A stretch of DNA of 64,000 nt from an uncultured Collinsella sp. (lineage in GTDB: Bacteria; Actinomycetota; Coriobacteriia; Coriobacteriales; Coriobacteriaceae), in the NCBI GenBank assembly GCA_958450865.1, contig CAUDNY010000003.1, positions 1-64,000 on the forward strand, in the 5' to 3' direction. The position numbers were made by a program, and so were the translations under genes. The notes beneath the pieces are model-generated. The model was not told where the DNA came from, made no database searches, and saw nothing but the letters and a program-made list of their open reading frames with translations. Positions 43,661 to 53,087 of this stretch are shown in pieces. Position 1 is the first letter of the stretch; each line of letters begins with the position of its first letter.

Positions 43661-43697
43661 TAATAAAAAGGCAGGTAGAGACGCTTCTCTACCTGCT
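43661..43697 (-). terminator. Terminator of tmRNA
   Basis: GCAGGTAGAGA (43671-43681) pairs perfectly with TCTCTACCTGC (43686-43696). On the minus strand it ends in CTTTTTATTA. Confidence 0.88.
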
Positions 43698-43706
43698 TGT
43701 AACTAT

Positions 43707-44070
43707 TGGTGGAGGCGCGGAGAATCGAACTCCGGTCCACGAAAGCCCCCTGATTGGCATCTCCAAGCTCAGTCGCTAGTTTAGTCTCGGACGCTTTGCG
43801 CGCAGCGACACGCTCGCGGCGTCCTAACCGGTTCGGTCTTAGCCCGCGCCATACCGATTACGTGCGCAGGAGCATTCCCCTAAAATGACGTCGCGCCGGT
43901 GTCGGGGAAATCACCGGGTTGACGCGCCGCTATAAACTAAGCAGCGAGAGCCATAGGCTCAAAAGAAGAGTTGTTGTCAATTCAATTTGACGGTACCCCT
44001 GTTTAACGAGGCGAGGAGACCTCGGCTTGCTTCCTCTCTCAGAGCTATCGTGTCGAAACCAGTCGCCCCC
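43707..44070 (-). ncRNA. ssrA: tmRNA (ssrA)
   Basis: A 364-nt transfer-messenger RNA. The 5' end GGGGGCGACTGGTTTCGACA and the 3' end GTTCGATTCTCCGCGCCTCC plus ACCA pair into the tRNA-like domain. The mRNA part reads Asp-Asn-Asn-Ser-Ser-Phe-Glu-Pro-Met-Ala-Leu-Ala-Ala-stop at 43978-43937, so the degradation tag ends ALAA, as usual. It rescues stalled ribosomes with SmpB. Confidence 0.96.
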
Positions 44071-44307
44071 GAATGTCGGGAAAGTCTGGATGGCATTGGG
44101 CACGAGCACCCAACACGCGTCGACTTTTCAAGGAACATGCGGGGCGAACCCCGCTTGTGGAGTGTTATCTTACCACGTTCTGAAAGCGGACAGCTGTTCT
44201 ATGCACGAGCTGTGAAGACCCCAATGTGCGCCACACTTCGCACTTTTGCTACCGATCTCGTCACGTATATTTTCGCCAAGCAAAATTGACCCGTCGAAAG
44301 GACCGTT

Positions 44308-44742
44308 ATGGATACCAAGCAGCAACTCGTCAATGCCCTCGCAGGCCTGGGCTCAACCATTACCGAAGCTATGGATGTCATCGAGGGCTTTGTCCCCTGC
44401 GGACATCCCGCCCTCACGGTATCGAACGCACTCGTTGCGCTGGACGTTGACGATGATGCAGCTCTCGCCCAGCAGCTTGAGACCGTCGAGGGCTTTATCG
44501 ACCACGTGAGTGAGAACCGCAGCGTGGCCGCCTACCACGGCATCGAGGTCGAGCTCGCGGGTCCCAAAGCCGATCTGCTCGCAGCAATCCGCGAGGTAGG
44601 CGCCCTTATGCAGACCGCAGGCGTCAAGAACACCCAGGTCAACGAGTGGGTCTACCGCAGTCTGGCAGCACTCGACGGCTCCGACGAAAAGGCAGCCGAG
44701 CAGCTCGCAGAAAGTCCCGCCATCAAGGCCGAGCTTTTGTAA
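44308..44742 (+). CDS. Hypothetical acidic protein
   Basis: A 144-residue soluble, mostly helical acidic protein that I do not recognise. AAAGGA lies before ATG 44308. It carries a single CGH motif near residue 31 and no membrane segment. It is divergent from ssrA across 237 bp. Coding is supported by codon use and a clean binding site; the function is unknown. Confidence 0.65.
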   Translation: MDTKQQLVNALAGLGSTITEAMDVIEGFVPCGHPALTVSNALVALDVDDDAALAQQLETVEGFIDHVSENRSVAAYHGIEVELAGPKADLLAAIREVGALMQTAGVKNTQVNEWVYRSLAALDGSDEKAAEQLAESPAIKAELL

Positions 44743-44800
44743 ATAGCAGACGCGGGCCCCTTGGCGCATCGTCGTCCAAGAGGCCCGCGAACAGTTCGCG

Positions 44801-45316
44801 TCAACCGATAGCCGTGCCGCCGCGTTCGGCCAAAGCAAGAATCGGCATCATTTGACGAGGTGTCTTTGCTGCAAGATCGGCATGTTCGAGCAGCTTGCGA
44901 TCGTTGGTCACCAAGAAATCAACCTGCGCGCGCTTGCACGCGGCGAGCACCAAGTTGTCCTCGTAATCGCGATGGAGCGCTAAGTATTTGTCGGCCAGCC
45001 AAAGGTCCGACGCATCTGCACCCACGGCTGTGGCGTTTTCGGTCATGTTCCGAACAAACGCCAGCGCCGCATCGCCAATTGCACGGGCAGAAGCCTCGTC
45101 GAGCGCTCCCCCGCTGGCAAGAACGCTACGCTTCAGTTCGTGCTGTACAACATACAGCACGTCCTTGGCGATATGCACCGGAAAGAACAGCAATGCCCCC
45201 GCCTCCGTCGCCTGCCCAATAAACGCACGCGCGGCAAGCGACTCGGCATGGTCGACGCAAAACGAATCGACCCATACGTTGGCGTCTACCATGATCTTGA
45301 GAGGCGCCCCACTCAC
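44801..45316 (-). CDS. PIN-domain toxin
   Basis: A 171-residue PIN ribonuclease. The acidic residues are in place: Asp in IMVDANVWVDSF, Asp/Glu in HRDYEDNLVLAA and Asp in VTNDRKLLEH. Its ATG overlaps the stop of the gene upstream by four bases. It is expected to cleave RNA when freed from the antitoxin encoded at 45313. It is longer than typical VapC (~130 residues), with a helical insertion between residues 45 and 100. Confidence 0.85.
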   Translation of the reverse strand: MSGAPLKIMVDANVWVDSFCVDHAESLAARAFIGQATEAGALLFFPVHIAKDVLYVVQHELKRSVLASGGALDEASARAIGDAALAFVRNMTENATAVGADASDLWLADKYLALHRDYEDNLVLAACKRAQVDFLVTNDRKLLEHADLAAKTPRQMMPILALAERGGTAIG

Positions 45317-45648
45317 TGGATCATCCCCTTTTGGCGATAATGCTCATCCATGGCTTCGGAATAGATTGCGTCCCAACCGCGATCGTCGGATGCGGGCGAC
45401 GCAGCGATGCCCAAATCTGCATAAAGCCGGTCTGCCGCTGCCCACGACGCGGCGAACGGTGTATCGGGCGCGACGGTCTGCCGCCGGTCGTCGACGGCCG
45501 CAAGCACTTCCTCGCACTGCCCGCCACCCTGCGCGACCTTGGCCACCACCTTTTTGATGAGCTCGGGCAGCGAGGCGCCCGAAAGCTGCAGCGCCTCCTC
45601 GGCACGGTTCTTGACCTGACGATCCACGCGAACGTTCACCTGCGCCAT
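45313..45648 (-). CDS. RelB/DinJ-type antitoxin
   Basis: A 111-residue protein with an N-terminal ribbon-helix-helix (QVNVRVDRQVKNRAEEALQL) and an acidic C-terminal tail that should wrap the PIN toxin. I chose ATG 45648; a GTG at 45666 behind GGGAG is possible. It overlaps the toxin gene and sits behind three GCTAGC operators. A DinJ-like antitoxin joined to a PIN toxin rather than YafQ/RelE is a less usual pairing. Confidence 0.82.
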   Translation of the reverse strand: MAQVNVRVDRQVKNRAEEALQLSGASLPELIKKVVAKVAQGGGQCEEVLAAVDDRRQTVAPDTPFAASWAAADRLYADLGIAASPASDDRGWDAIYSEAMDEHYRQKGMIQ

Positions 45649-45688
45649 GCCGCTAACAGCACCCACGTCGATCCCGCTCCCTTCAATT

Positions 45689-45725
45689 GCTAGCCCTGCT
45701 AGCAACACTATATAGAGAAGCTAGC
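45689..45725. promoter_or_regulatory. Triple GCTAGC operator of the PIN module
   Basis: GCTAGC occurs at 45689-45694, 45698-45703 and 45720-45725, spaced around an AT-rich CTATATAG that offers the -10 (TATAGT on the minus strand). It is the likely site for antitoxin autoregulation. Confidence 0.65.
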
Positions 45726-45809
45726 ACATGGTCAAACGCAAAAGGCCTGCGCGCGGACGACACCGATGCCGTCTGGGCGCAGGCCAGATAATGCGGGCGA
45801 ACACGTCTG

Positions 45810-47885
45810 CTAACGCAGGTAAGCCTTCGCGTTGCCCAGGCTGTAGGCGATCGTTGAGCCGTTGTGCAGCAGTGACGACGTCTGCGGAGTGATCATGCCG
45901 GTAATGCCCAGTGCCAACAGCGCTGAGTTAGTGAGCATCACCTTAGAATAGGAGCTCGTCAGACGATCAACGAGGCCCTGGCTCATGCGGCGCAGGCGAA
46001 CGATCGCGGCGAGATCCGTGTCAGTCAGGATGATATCGGCGACCTCCTTGGCGATGTCGCTTCCGCCACCCATCGCCAAGCCCACGTCGGCCAAACCGAG
46101 CGCCGGCGAATCGTTGACGCCGTCGCCCACCATGGCAACGTGGCGCCCCTCGCCCTTAATGCGCTCCACATACGCGTACTTGTCCTCGGGCAGCAGTTCG
46201 GCCTTAAACTCGTCGACACCTGCCTCGCGCGCAATGCGCTCGGCCGTGCGCTCGGAGTCGCCCGTGAGCATAACGACATGCTTGACGCCCAACGCGTGCA
46301 GGTCGGCAATGGCCTCGCGCACGCCGGGTTTGAGCGGGTCCTCGATACCGAGCACGCCGACAACCGCGCCGTCGACCGCCAGGTACAGCGGCGACAGGCC
46401 CTGCATCTGGGACTCAACGCGCTCCTTAATGTCGGATTCGAGCTGTGCGCCCTCGTCCTCAAATACAAAATGCGCCGAACCGATGATGGCGCGACGCCCT
46501 TCAATGGACGAAGCGATGCCGTGCGCCACGATGTACTCGACGGCGGCATGGCGCTCGCGGTGCTCGAGCTCGCGCTCGCGTGCCGCATTGACCACGGCGC
46601 GCGCCACCGGATGCGGGAAATGCTCCTCCAGACAAGCGGAAAGGCGCAGGACCTCATCCTCGCTCCAACCATCGGTGGTGAGCACACAGGCAAGACGCGG
46701 CTGCGCCTCGGTCAGCGTACCGGTCTTGTCAAACACAATGGTGTCGGCCTTGGCAAACGACTCAAAGTACTTGGCGCCCTTGACCATCACGCCCATCTTG
46801 GCAGCATCGCTCATGGCGGTCATGACGGCGACCGAACCCGTGAGCTTAAGCGCGCACGAGTAGTCGACCATCAGTGCCGCGGAGGTCTTGATGAGGCTGC
46901 GCGTGGTAAGCGCAACCAGGCCCGCGAGCAGGAAGTTCCACGGGACGATCTTGTTGGCGAGGTCCTCCATATGCGACTGGCCCTCGGACTTGAGCGAGTC
47001 GGCCGTCTGCACGAGCGAGACGATCGAGCGCAGCTTGGTCTGAGCTGTGTTAGCGCGCACGCGCACCAAGATGCTGCCGTCTTCCACGACGGTGCCGGCG
47101 AACACATCGTCGCCCACGCTGCGCTCGACGGCCAGCGGCTCGCCGGTCAGGGTCGCTTGGTTGACCATGGCGCTCCCTTGCTCGACCACGCCGTCGATAC
47201 AGATGGACATGCCGGTGCGCACGGCTACCAAGTCGCCGGGCTCAAGCTCGGTGGCGGCAACGCTTACCTCGGTGTCACCGACCACTTTTTGTGCCTTATC
47301 GGGCACGTCGAGCAGCGAGTTGATGAGCTCGTTTTCGCTCATGGCGCGCGTGTACTCCTCGAGCAGCTCGCCCACGTTGAGCAGGAACATTGTCTGACCC
47401 GCGGTGTCGACGTCACGCTTGACGAACGAAATGCCGATGGCCGAAGCGTCGAGCACGGGAACGGTCAGGCGCGGCTGCGCGAGCTCATGGAGGGCAGCGC
47501 GCAAAAATGCCATGTAACCGGCCACGACAAACACCGCACGCAGCGGCGTGGGCAAAAACCATCGGCGTGCATAGTGAGCGCCGACAAGTGTGGCAAGATC
47601 CATAACGAGCTTGTGCTTGCGCGGCTCAAGCTGCATCACGTAACCCGTCTTTGCGTCGGCAATGGCCTGAGCGTCGAGCGCACCGACGGCGGCCAGCACG
47701 GCATCGCGTCGCGGCTCGTCGTACTCCAGCGCCATCTGGCCAATGCGGCCATACACGCGCACCTTGCGCACGCCGTCGATGTCGCCGCCAAGCTTAAGAA
47801 GTGCATCGAGATCGCTCTCTGGCACAGGACCCGCCAATTGAAGACGGGTCCTGCCGGGGATCTCGCTAATAATCGAGAATCTCAT
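45810..47885 (-). CDS. P1B-type metal-transporting ATPase with SCAL motif
   Basis: A 691-residue heavy-metal ATPase. An N-terminal HMA-like domain without CxxC spans residues 1-75. It has TGEP (actuator), DKTGTLT (phosphorylated Asp near 384), the HP motif in HFPHPVARAVV and GDGVNDSPAL. The membrane metal motif, normally CPC, reads DYSCALKLTGSVAVM near 340, so only one Cys remains. That points to a metal other than Cu(I), possibly Mn, Zn or Fe. It follows a small membrane protein in one operon. The binding site before ATG 47885 is weak, suggesting coupling. Confidence 0.88.
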   Translation of the reverse strand: MRFSIISEIPGRTRLQLAGPVPESDLDALLKLGGDIDGVRKVRVYGRIGQMALEYDEPRRDAVLAAVGALDAQAIADAKTGYVMQLEPRKHKLVMDLATLVGAHYARRWFLPTPLRAVFVVAGYMAFLRAALHELAQPRLTVPVLDASAIGISFVKRDVDTAGQTMFLLNVGELLEEYTRAMSENELINSLLDVPDKAQKVVGDTEVSVAATELEPGDLVAVRTGMSICIDGVVEQGSAMVNQATLTGEPLAVERSVGDDVFAGTVVEDGSILVRVRANTAQTKLRSIVSLVQTADSLKSEGQSHMEDLANKIVPWNFLLAGLVALTTRSLIKTSAALMVDYSCALKLTGSVAVMTAMSDAAKMGVMVKGAKYFESFAKADTIVFDKTGTLTEAQPRLACVLTTDGWSEDEVLRLSACLEEHFPHPVARAVVNAARERELEHRERHAAVEYIVAHGIASSIEGRRAIIGSAHFVFEDEGAQLESDIKERVESQMQGLSPLYLAVDGAVVGVLGIEDPLKPGVREAIADLHALGVKHVVMLTGDSERTAERIAREAGVDEFKAELLPEDKYAYVERIKGEGRHVAMVGDGVNDSPALGLADVGLAMGGGSDIAKEVADIILTDTDLAAIVRLRRMSQGLVDRLTSSYSKVMLTNSALLALGITGMITPQTSSLLHNGSTIAYSLGNAKAYLR

Positions 47886-47904
47886 AGTTTGTGCCTGGGG
47901 GGCG

Positions 47905-48150
47905 TTACTCGGCTGCCTCGTCAGCAGCGGCCTCGCTCTGGGTGATGTAAGCAGCCTCGGCAACCATGTCGTCGACATTAGCCTTGGCCTGCTCGACCAT
48001 GTCCTGGTAACCGTTCTTGATGCGCATACCGCACGCAATACCCTGCACGCAGGCATTCTTGACCGGAGCGCTGGTAAGCAGCTTGATGCCGGCCGTGCCA
48101 AGCAGAAAACCGCCACCGACAAGCAGGGTATTGAACGTCGACTTCTTCAT
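47905..48150 (-). CDS. Small membrane protein beside metal ATPase (DUF6110-like)
   Basis: An 81-residue protein. A single hydrophobic segment at residues 8-28 (NTLLVGGGFLLGTAGIKLL) is followed by a CVQGIACGM pair of cysteines and a helical acidic tail. GGGAGAAG precedes ATG 48150. It ends 19 bp before the P-type ATPase. Small proteins of this kind accompany such ATPases in gut anaerobes; a role as metal chaperone or subunit is inference. The family name is from memory. Confidence 0.65.
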   Translation of the reverse strand: MKKSTFNTLLVGGGFLLGTAGIKLLTSAPVKNACVQGIACGMRIKNGYQDMVEQAKANVDDMVAEAAYITQSEAAADEAAE

Positions 48151-48320
48151 GTTGCTTCTCCCTTTTGCCGCATTGGACGCGGCATGGTGCCTCAGCACCC
48201 GAGTAAACAAGTTTGCTCGAGCACGCTTTTGAAATATCTCAATTTTATCTAACTATCTAGGTCAGCCATGGCTAACCTTTTGAAAATTAACGATGCGGAG
48301 TAACCGATTGTCAATGTGAG

Positions 48321-48337
48321 AAAGGGACTGTCCCTTT
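48321..48337 (-). repeat. Palindrome AAAGGGAC-T-GTCCCTTT after the ABC genes
   Basis: A perfect 8+8 hairpin 9 bp beyond the stop of the exporter gene. The same stem, extended to 16 bp, occurs at 53088-53120. It probably acts as a transcript end and belongs to a dispersed family. Confidence 0.6.
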
Positions 48338-48345
48338 GCCCCTTC

Positions 48346-50103
48346 TTACAACTGCCAGGTAGCTGCTTCCTTTTGCAGCGCCACCATGCGGGCGAATTCT
48401 CCACCTGCCGCCTTGAGCTGCGCCGGAGTGCCCTGCTCGGCAACCACACCATCCTTGAGCACAACGATCTTATCGGCATTTTCTACCGTGCGCATACGGT
48501 GGGCGATCACGATAATTGTCTTGCCTGCGAGCAGGCGGGAGAGCGCCTGCTGCACCACGGTCTCGTTCTCCACATCCAAACTCGCCGTCGCCTCGTCCAG
48601 CAACACGATCGGCGCGTCTTTGAGCAGCGCGCGGGCGATGGAGATGCGCTGGCGCTCGCCGCCGGACAGCTTGGAGCCGTTCTCGCCAATCATGGTGTCA
48701 TAGCCCTGCGGCATGCGGCTCACAAACTCGTCGCAGTTGGCGGCACGCGCGGCAGCAAGCACTTCCTCATCGGTGGCATCGCGACGTCCAAGACGGATGT
48801 TTCCCATCACCGTGTCGTCAAAGAGCAGCACGTCTTGGAACACAATGGCGTAGTCGCGCAGCAGTACCTCGGGGTCCACGCTCGCAACATCCACGCCGCC
48901 CACGGTGACCGTGCCCGCGGTGGCATCCCAAAAGCGCGCGGCCAGGCGGCTCACCGTGGACTTACCGGAGCCCGAAGGACCGACCAGTGCCGTGACCTCG
49001 CCTTCCTTGGCGGTAAAGCTCACATCGGTAAGAACTTTCTCGCCGGCGCGGCCGTCCTCGCCCGCACCATAGCCAAATGCCACGTGATCGAACACCACAT
49101 CGTGGCCTACGGGCTCAAACTGCTCGCTGCCCCGCGCCACGGGCTCTTCCATGATGGAACGCATGCGCTTGGCCGACGACTCGGCGGCAAACAGCTCGGA
49201 CATCAGCATCAGCGCCTGATCAAAGGGCGCATAGATGCGGCTCACCATAAGCAGGAAGGCAAACATCATCAAAAAGTCGGCCTGGCCGGAGGCGACCATC
49301 GCAGCGCCCGTGACCAACGTGGTGGCAATCCCCAGGCGCAGGATGGCAAAGGCGGAGTTGACCAAAAGCCCATTGGCGAGCTCGCCTCTGGTGGTCTCGC
49401 GCTCCTCGGCATCGATCACGGCGTTGAGCCCCTCAAGATAATGAGCCTCCTGGTTGGTGGCGCGGATCTCGCGCACGCAGTCGAGCGTCTCCTGGATCGC
49501 CTCGGTAACCTTGACCTTCTCGGCACGCACATGGTCGAACACCGGGGTCATGGGGCCGCGTGTCAGATACAGCACGGCAAAGGCCACGGGCACGCTCCAA
49601 AACGCCGCGATCGCCAGCTGCCAGCAAAAGAACAGCGACGCCACGAACACAATGGCGCTTGCGATGATGGCACCCCAAAGCTCTCCCAGCACGTGGCTGT
49701 AGGCGTGCTCCATGGCCTGGACGTCGCCCATGATGGTCTCGGTTAAATCGGCCAGATCACGACGGCCAAAAAACGACAGCGGCAGCTTGCGCAAGCGCTC
49801 GGCAATCTCCATACGCTGCTTGCCGCACTCCTCGTAAAAGATGCAGTAGGTGTAGTAATACTGCTGCCAGTTAGAGGCAAAGAGCAACACGAAAAAGACC
49901 AGGAGGCCGCCCACAATCGGCAGGGCATCCGGCAGGTCGGCACCGGTGGCGAGATGTTCGGCAAAACCGGCCATGACCAGGAACAATAAGCCCATGCCGG
50001 CCATGGTAATGAGATTGGTGAGCGCGGTCCAGAAAATGCCGCGTTTTACGCCGGCGACGCCTTTATCGGATAGGAAATACTTCTTTTGGAATGAGGCGAA
50101 CAT
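48346..50103 (-). CDS. ABC exporter half-transporter (second of pair)
   Basis: A 585-residue fusion of six membrane segments (residues 1-310) and an ATPase domain. Walker A is GPSGSGKST near 375, the signature LSGGERQRISIARAL, and Walker B IVLLDEATASLD. Its ATG directly follows the stop of the upstream half-transporter, so the two should form a heterodimer. The substrate is unknown; siderophore, peptide or drug export are usual for this type. Confidence 0.9.
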   Translation of the reverse strand: MFASFQKKYFLSDKGVAGVKRGIFWTALTNLITMAGMGLLFLVMAGFAEHLATGADLPDALPIVGGLLVFFVLLFASNWQQYYYTYCIFYEECGKQRMEIAERLRKLPLSFFGRRDLADLTETIMGDVQAMEHAYSHVLGELWGAIIASAIVFVASLFFCWQLAIAAFWSVPVAFAVLYLTRGPMTPVFDHVRAEKVKVTEAIQETLDCVREIRATNQEAHYLEGLNAVIDAEERETTRGELANGLLVNSAFAILRLGIATTLVTGAAMVASGQADFLMMFAFLLMVSRIYAPFDQALMLMSELFAAESSAKRMRSIMEEPVARGSEQFEPVGHDVVFDHVAFGYGAGEDGRAGEKVLTDVSFTAKEGEVTALVGPSGSGKSTVSRLAARFWDATAGTVTVGGVDVASVDPEVLLRDYAIVFQDVLLFDDTVMGNIRLGRRDATDEEVLAAARAANCDEFVSRMPQGYDTMIGENGSKLSGGERQRISIARALLKDAPIVLLDEATASLDVENETVVQQALSRLLAGKTIIVIAHRMRTVENADKIVVLKDGVVAEQGTPAQLKAAGGEFARMVALQKEAATWQL

Positions 50104-51930
50104 TTAGGCCTCGCCTCCCTTCGTGACGGCGGCATCCGCGGTCGCTGCAGTGATTTTCCAGCTCGCGGCCTGTTCGTATTCGGCCCACATCTTGGCATAC
50201 AGACCCTCTTGGGACAGCAACTCGGCATGGGTGCCGGCCTCCTGCACGCTACCTTGATTGAGCACCACGATCTTGTCGGCCCCCACCACGGTCGAAAGCC
50301 GGTGTGCGATCATAATGACCGTGCGACCCGCCGCCAGCTTGCTAAAGGCGCGCTGGATGAGCGCCTCGTTCTCGGGGTCGGCAAACGCCGTGGCCTCATC
50401 GAGCACCACGATAGGCGCGTCTTTAAGGATCGCGCGGGCGAGTGCCACGCGCTGGACCTCGCCGCCCGAAAGATATGCTCCGCCGGCACCGAGCATGGTA
50501 TTGATGCCCTGTGGAAGCTTGGCCACAATGTCGTCGCACTGAGCTGCGGAGAGGGCCGCACGCACTTCGTCGTCAGTGGCCGTAGGCTTGGAAGCGCGCA
50601 CGTTATCGGCAAGTGTTTGCCGGAACAGCTGGTTGGTCTGGAACACGAAGGCGACCTGGTCCATAAGCTCGTGCGGATCCATATCGCGAACGTCCACACC
50701 ACCTACGAGCACTCGACCCGAGGAAACATCCCAAAAACGAGGAATCAGGCTTGCGCAGGTTGACTTGCCGCCGCCCGAAGGACCCACAAGCGCAAGGGCA
50801 CTACCAGCGGGAACGCTGAAACTTACATGGCTAACGGCAGGTGCTTCGGCACCCTCGTACGTAAAGCTCACGTCCTCAAATCGCACGTCGCCGCCGGCAG
50901 GGTGCTTGGGTTGCGCGGGCACGGAGAGCCGTTTGGAATCCATGACGCTTCGAATGCGAGCCAGCGAATCGGCACTCATCTGAGAGGCCTCGCCCACAAA
51001 CATGAGCTTGGTCATGGCCGTCGGTACCACGGCCGAAAATATCGCGTAAAACGTGAAGTTGGCCATAAAATGCGCGAAGTCCGTCTCGCCCGGCGCCAAC
51101 AGCAACGCCACGGGCAACAGGAATGTCACAAGACCATTGAGCGCGGTAAGGTTGAGTACCTGCGGACCTCGGCAAAACGTGCCCGCATAGCTTTGTGCCA
51201 TGTCGGCGTATTCGGCGATCGCGTCGTGGAACGCCTTAAAGGAATAGACCGTCTGCTGAAACACCTTGACCACGGGAATGCCGCGTACGTATTCGGTACC
51301 GGTCTTGTTCATCTTGACCAGCGCGCCCATGTAGGCCTTCATGAACTCGGCGCCCTTGCCGCTCATCATGGTGGCCATGGCGCCAAGCGAAATGGCCACC
51401 GAGATAAGGCATGCCGCGCCCAAGCGCCAATCGAGGGCGAAAAGCAGCACGAGCAGACCTGCGACCATGGCGGTGGCGCCGGCGATATCGGGTAGCATGT
51501 GCGCGAGCAGGGTCTCGGTGGAGGCGGCGCATCCGTCTACGATACGGCGCAGCTCACCGGTGGCGTGCGTGTCAAAGTAGCCGAGCGGCAGCTTAAGCAG
51601 ATGCTCGCTCGTAGCCTTGCGGATATTGGATGCGCAGCGAAACGCGGACAGGTGCGTGCACATGAGTCCCACAAAATAGACCACAATGCTCGCCAGGGCA
51701 AAGCCCACAGCCCACCAACCATACATCGCGATATTGGCGGCCTCGCTCCAGTTGGGCGCCACGGCGATAAGATCTCGCGCAACAAGCCAGATGCACACGT
51801 ACGGGCCAAAGCTCAGCAGCTGCGAGAGCGCCGAGAGGGCCATGCCCAAATACGTTAGGAATTTACGTTCACCGGCATATGCAAGCAGCTCGCCGATGCC
51901 GCCACCTTCCTTTTTTGATCCCTTTGCCAT
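50104..51930 (-). CDS. ABC exporter half-transporter (first of pair)
   Basis: A 608-residue half-transporter with membrane domain (residues 20-320) and ATPase domain: Walker A GPSGGGKST near 395, signature LSGGEVQRVALARAI, and Walker B IVVLDEATAFADPENE. The ATAFADPENE end is typical of the IrtA/YbtP-like group. ATG 51930 has AAAGGA. It is divergent from the AraC gene, which probably controls it. The long in-frame extension upstream has no homology. Confidence 0.9.
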   Translation of the reverse strand: MAKGSKKEGGGIGELLAYAGERKFLTYLGMALSALSQLLSFGPYVCIWLVARDLIAVAPNWSEAANIAMYGWWAVGFALASIVVYFVGLMCTHLSAFRCASNIRKATSEHLLKLPLGYFDTHATGELRRIVDGCAASTETLLAHMLPDIAGATAMVAGLLVLLFALDWRLGAACLISVAISLGAMATMMSGKGAEFMKAYMGALVKMNKTGTEYVRGIPVVKVFQQTVYSFKAFHDAIAEYADMAQSYAGTFCRGPQVLNLTALNGLVTFLLPVALLLAPGETDFAHFMANFTFYAIFSAVVPTAMTKLMFVGEASQMSADSLARIRSVMDSKRLSVPAQPKHPAGGDVRFEDVSFTYEGAEAPAVSHVSFSVPAGSALALVGPSGGGKSTCASLIPRFWDVSSGRVLVGGVDVRDMDPHELMDQVAFVFQTNQLFRQTLADNVRASKPTATDDEVRAALSAAQCDDIVAKLPQGINTMLGAGGAYLSGGEVQRVALARAILKDAPIVVLDEATAFADPENEALIQRAFSKLAAGRTVIMIAHRLSTVVGADKIVVLNQGSVQEAGTHAELLSQEGLYAKMWAEYEQAASWKITAATADAAVTKGGEA

Positions 51931-52029
51931 GAGATTCCTTTCTAACGGCTTGAGAGTTAACCGTAAGAAACTTATCATGGGCGTGTTAGCCAAGGCACAC
52001 AGTTGGGCCAGGCGTGGACGTTTTCGCAA

Positions 52030-53049
52030 ATGAAGGGGACGCTTTTGAAAATGCGGCGGGCGGCAACCGATATAACCGAGCTCTACGCACCGCAGTTTGA
52101 GCAGTTTGGCTTGGAGTTCTCCGGCAAGGGCGCCGTCTTTACCGGTGAGGTGGCAAACGATCGGGCGCACGGACGCGCATGGATCATGCCCCTCTCCCCC
52201 ACCTGCATCGTCATGGAGCATTTCATTACCCCGACGCACGATATGTACCTAGCCGAATACACACCCGAACCGTACGCATGCGTGAGCGAAGTCAGCGCGC
52301 CCACGCTCATGTGCATGCCCGAGGCTGGCATAACGCCTGCGAACCTTAAACCCTTGCATGGACCGTGGCCAAACAATGCCGTGTGCAGCTTTATCCAAGA
52401 TAACTGTGGCGAGGAGTTAAGCCCACTGTTTGCAGGGCGGCTCTATCACTCGCGCTCGGTGCTCTTTTTGCCTGGATATTTTGACGAACTGGAGCACCGC
52501 TATCCCACCGAGTTCGCAGGGGTCTTTGAGGCGTTTGCCGAGCCATGGCACGAGGAGGCGACGTCTGCCATCTGCCACACGTTGCGCAGGATTAACGAGG
52601 ACCGCGCCCGCACCGCAGGCGGACACGTCTATATGCAGGGCATCGTGGAGACCATGGTCGCGGAGCTCGCCTGTTCGCGCGCGGCCCACAAGCAGGCGCG
52701 GCAGGCGGCAGACACACGCGTCAGCATAACCATTGCCGAAGAAGCAACGGCAATGATTGAGCGCGCGCTCGACAAAGGCAGGCGTGTGGGTATCAACGAG
52801 GTGGCCGAGAGGCTCTACACAAGCCGCTCCAAGCTATGCGCCACCTTTAAGGCCCAAACTGACGAGTCCCTGGGCGCCTACATTCGCAGACGCCGTATGG
52901 AGCGAGCACAGGACCTTTTGGCTGATAGCTCGCTCACGATAGCGCAGGTGGCAGAGCGTCTAGGCTACCCTCAGCAGGCCGCCTTCGCCCAAGCCTTCAA
53001 GCAACACACCGGCACCACCCCCACCGCTTGGCGCTCCCAACATCAATAA
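52030..53049 (+). CDS. AraC-family regulator
   Basis: A 339-residue protein with a divergent N-terminal sensor domain and a C-terminal AraC double helix-turn-helix (AYIRRRRMERAQDLLADSSL, then a TIAQVAERLGYPQQAAFAQAFKQ second helix). The start is uncertain: ATG 52030, TTG 52045 (AAGGGG upstream) and ATG 52051 are all in frame. It is 99 bp from, and divergent to, the ABC exporter pair, resembling YbtA-type control of siderophore transporters. Confidence 0.85.
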   Translation: MKGTLLKMRRAATDITELYAPQFEQFGLEFSGKGAVFTGEVANDRAHGRAWIMPLSPTCIVMEHFITPTHDMYLAEYTPEPYACVSEVSAPTLMCMPEAGITPANLKPLHGPWPNNAVCSFIQDNCGEELSPLFAGRLYHSRSVLFLPGYFDELEHRYPTEFAGVFEAFAEPWHEEATSAICHTLRRINEDRARTAGGHVYMQGIVETMVAELACSRAAHKQARQAADTRVSITIAEEATAMIERALDKGRRVGINEVAERLYTSRSKLCATFKAQTDESLGAYIRRRRMERAQDLLADSSLTIAQVAERLGYPQQAAFAQAFKQHTGTTPTAWRSQHQ

Positions 53050-53087
53050 AAAGACGGCAAAGGGACAGCCCCATGAGTTCCACACGC

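Noticed and set aside
46140..47945. A 601-codon plus-strand frame
   Set aside because: Antisense shadow of the P-type ATPase gene.
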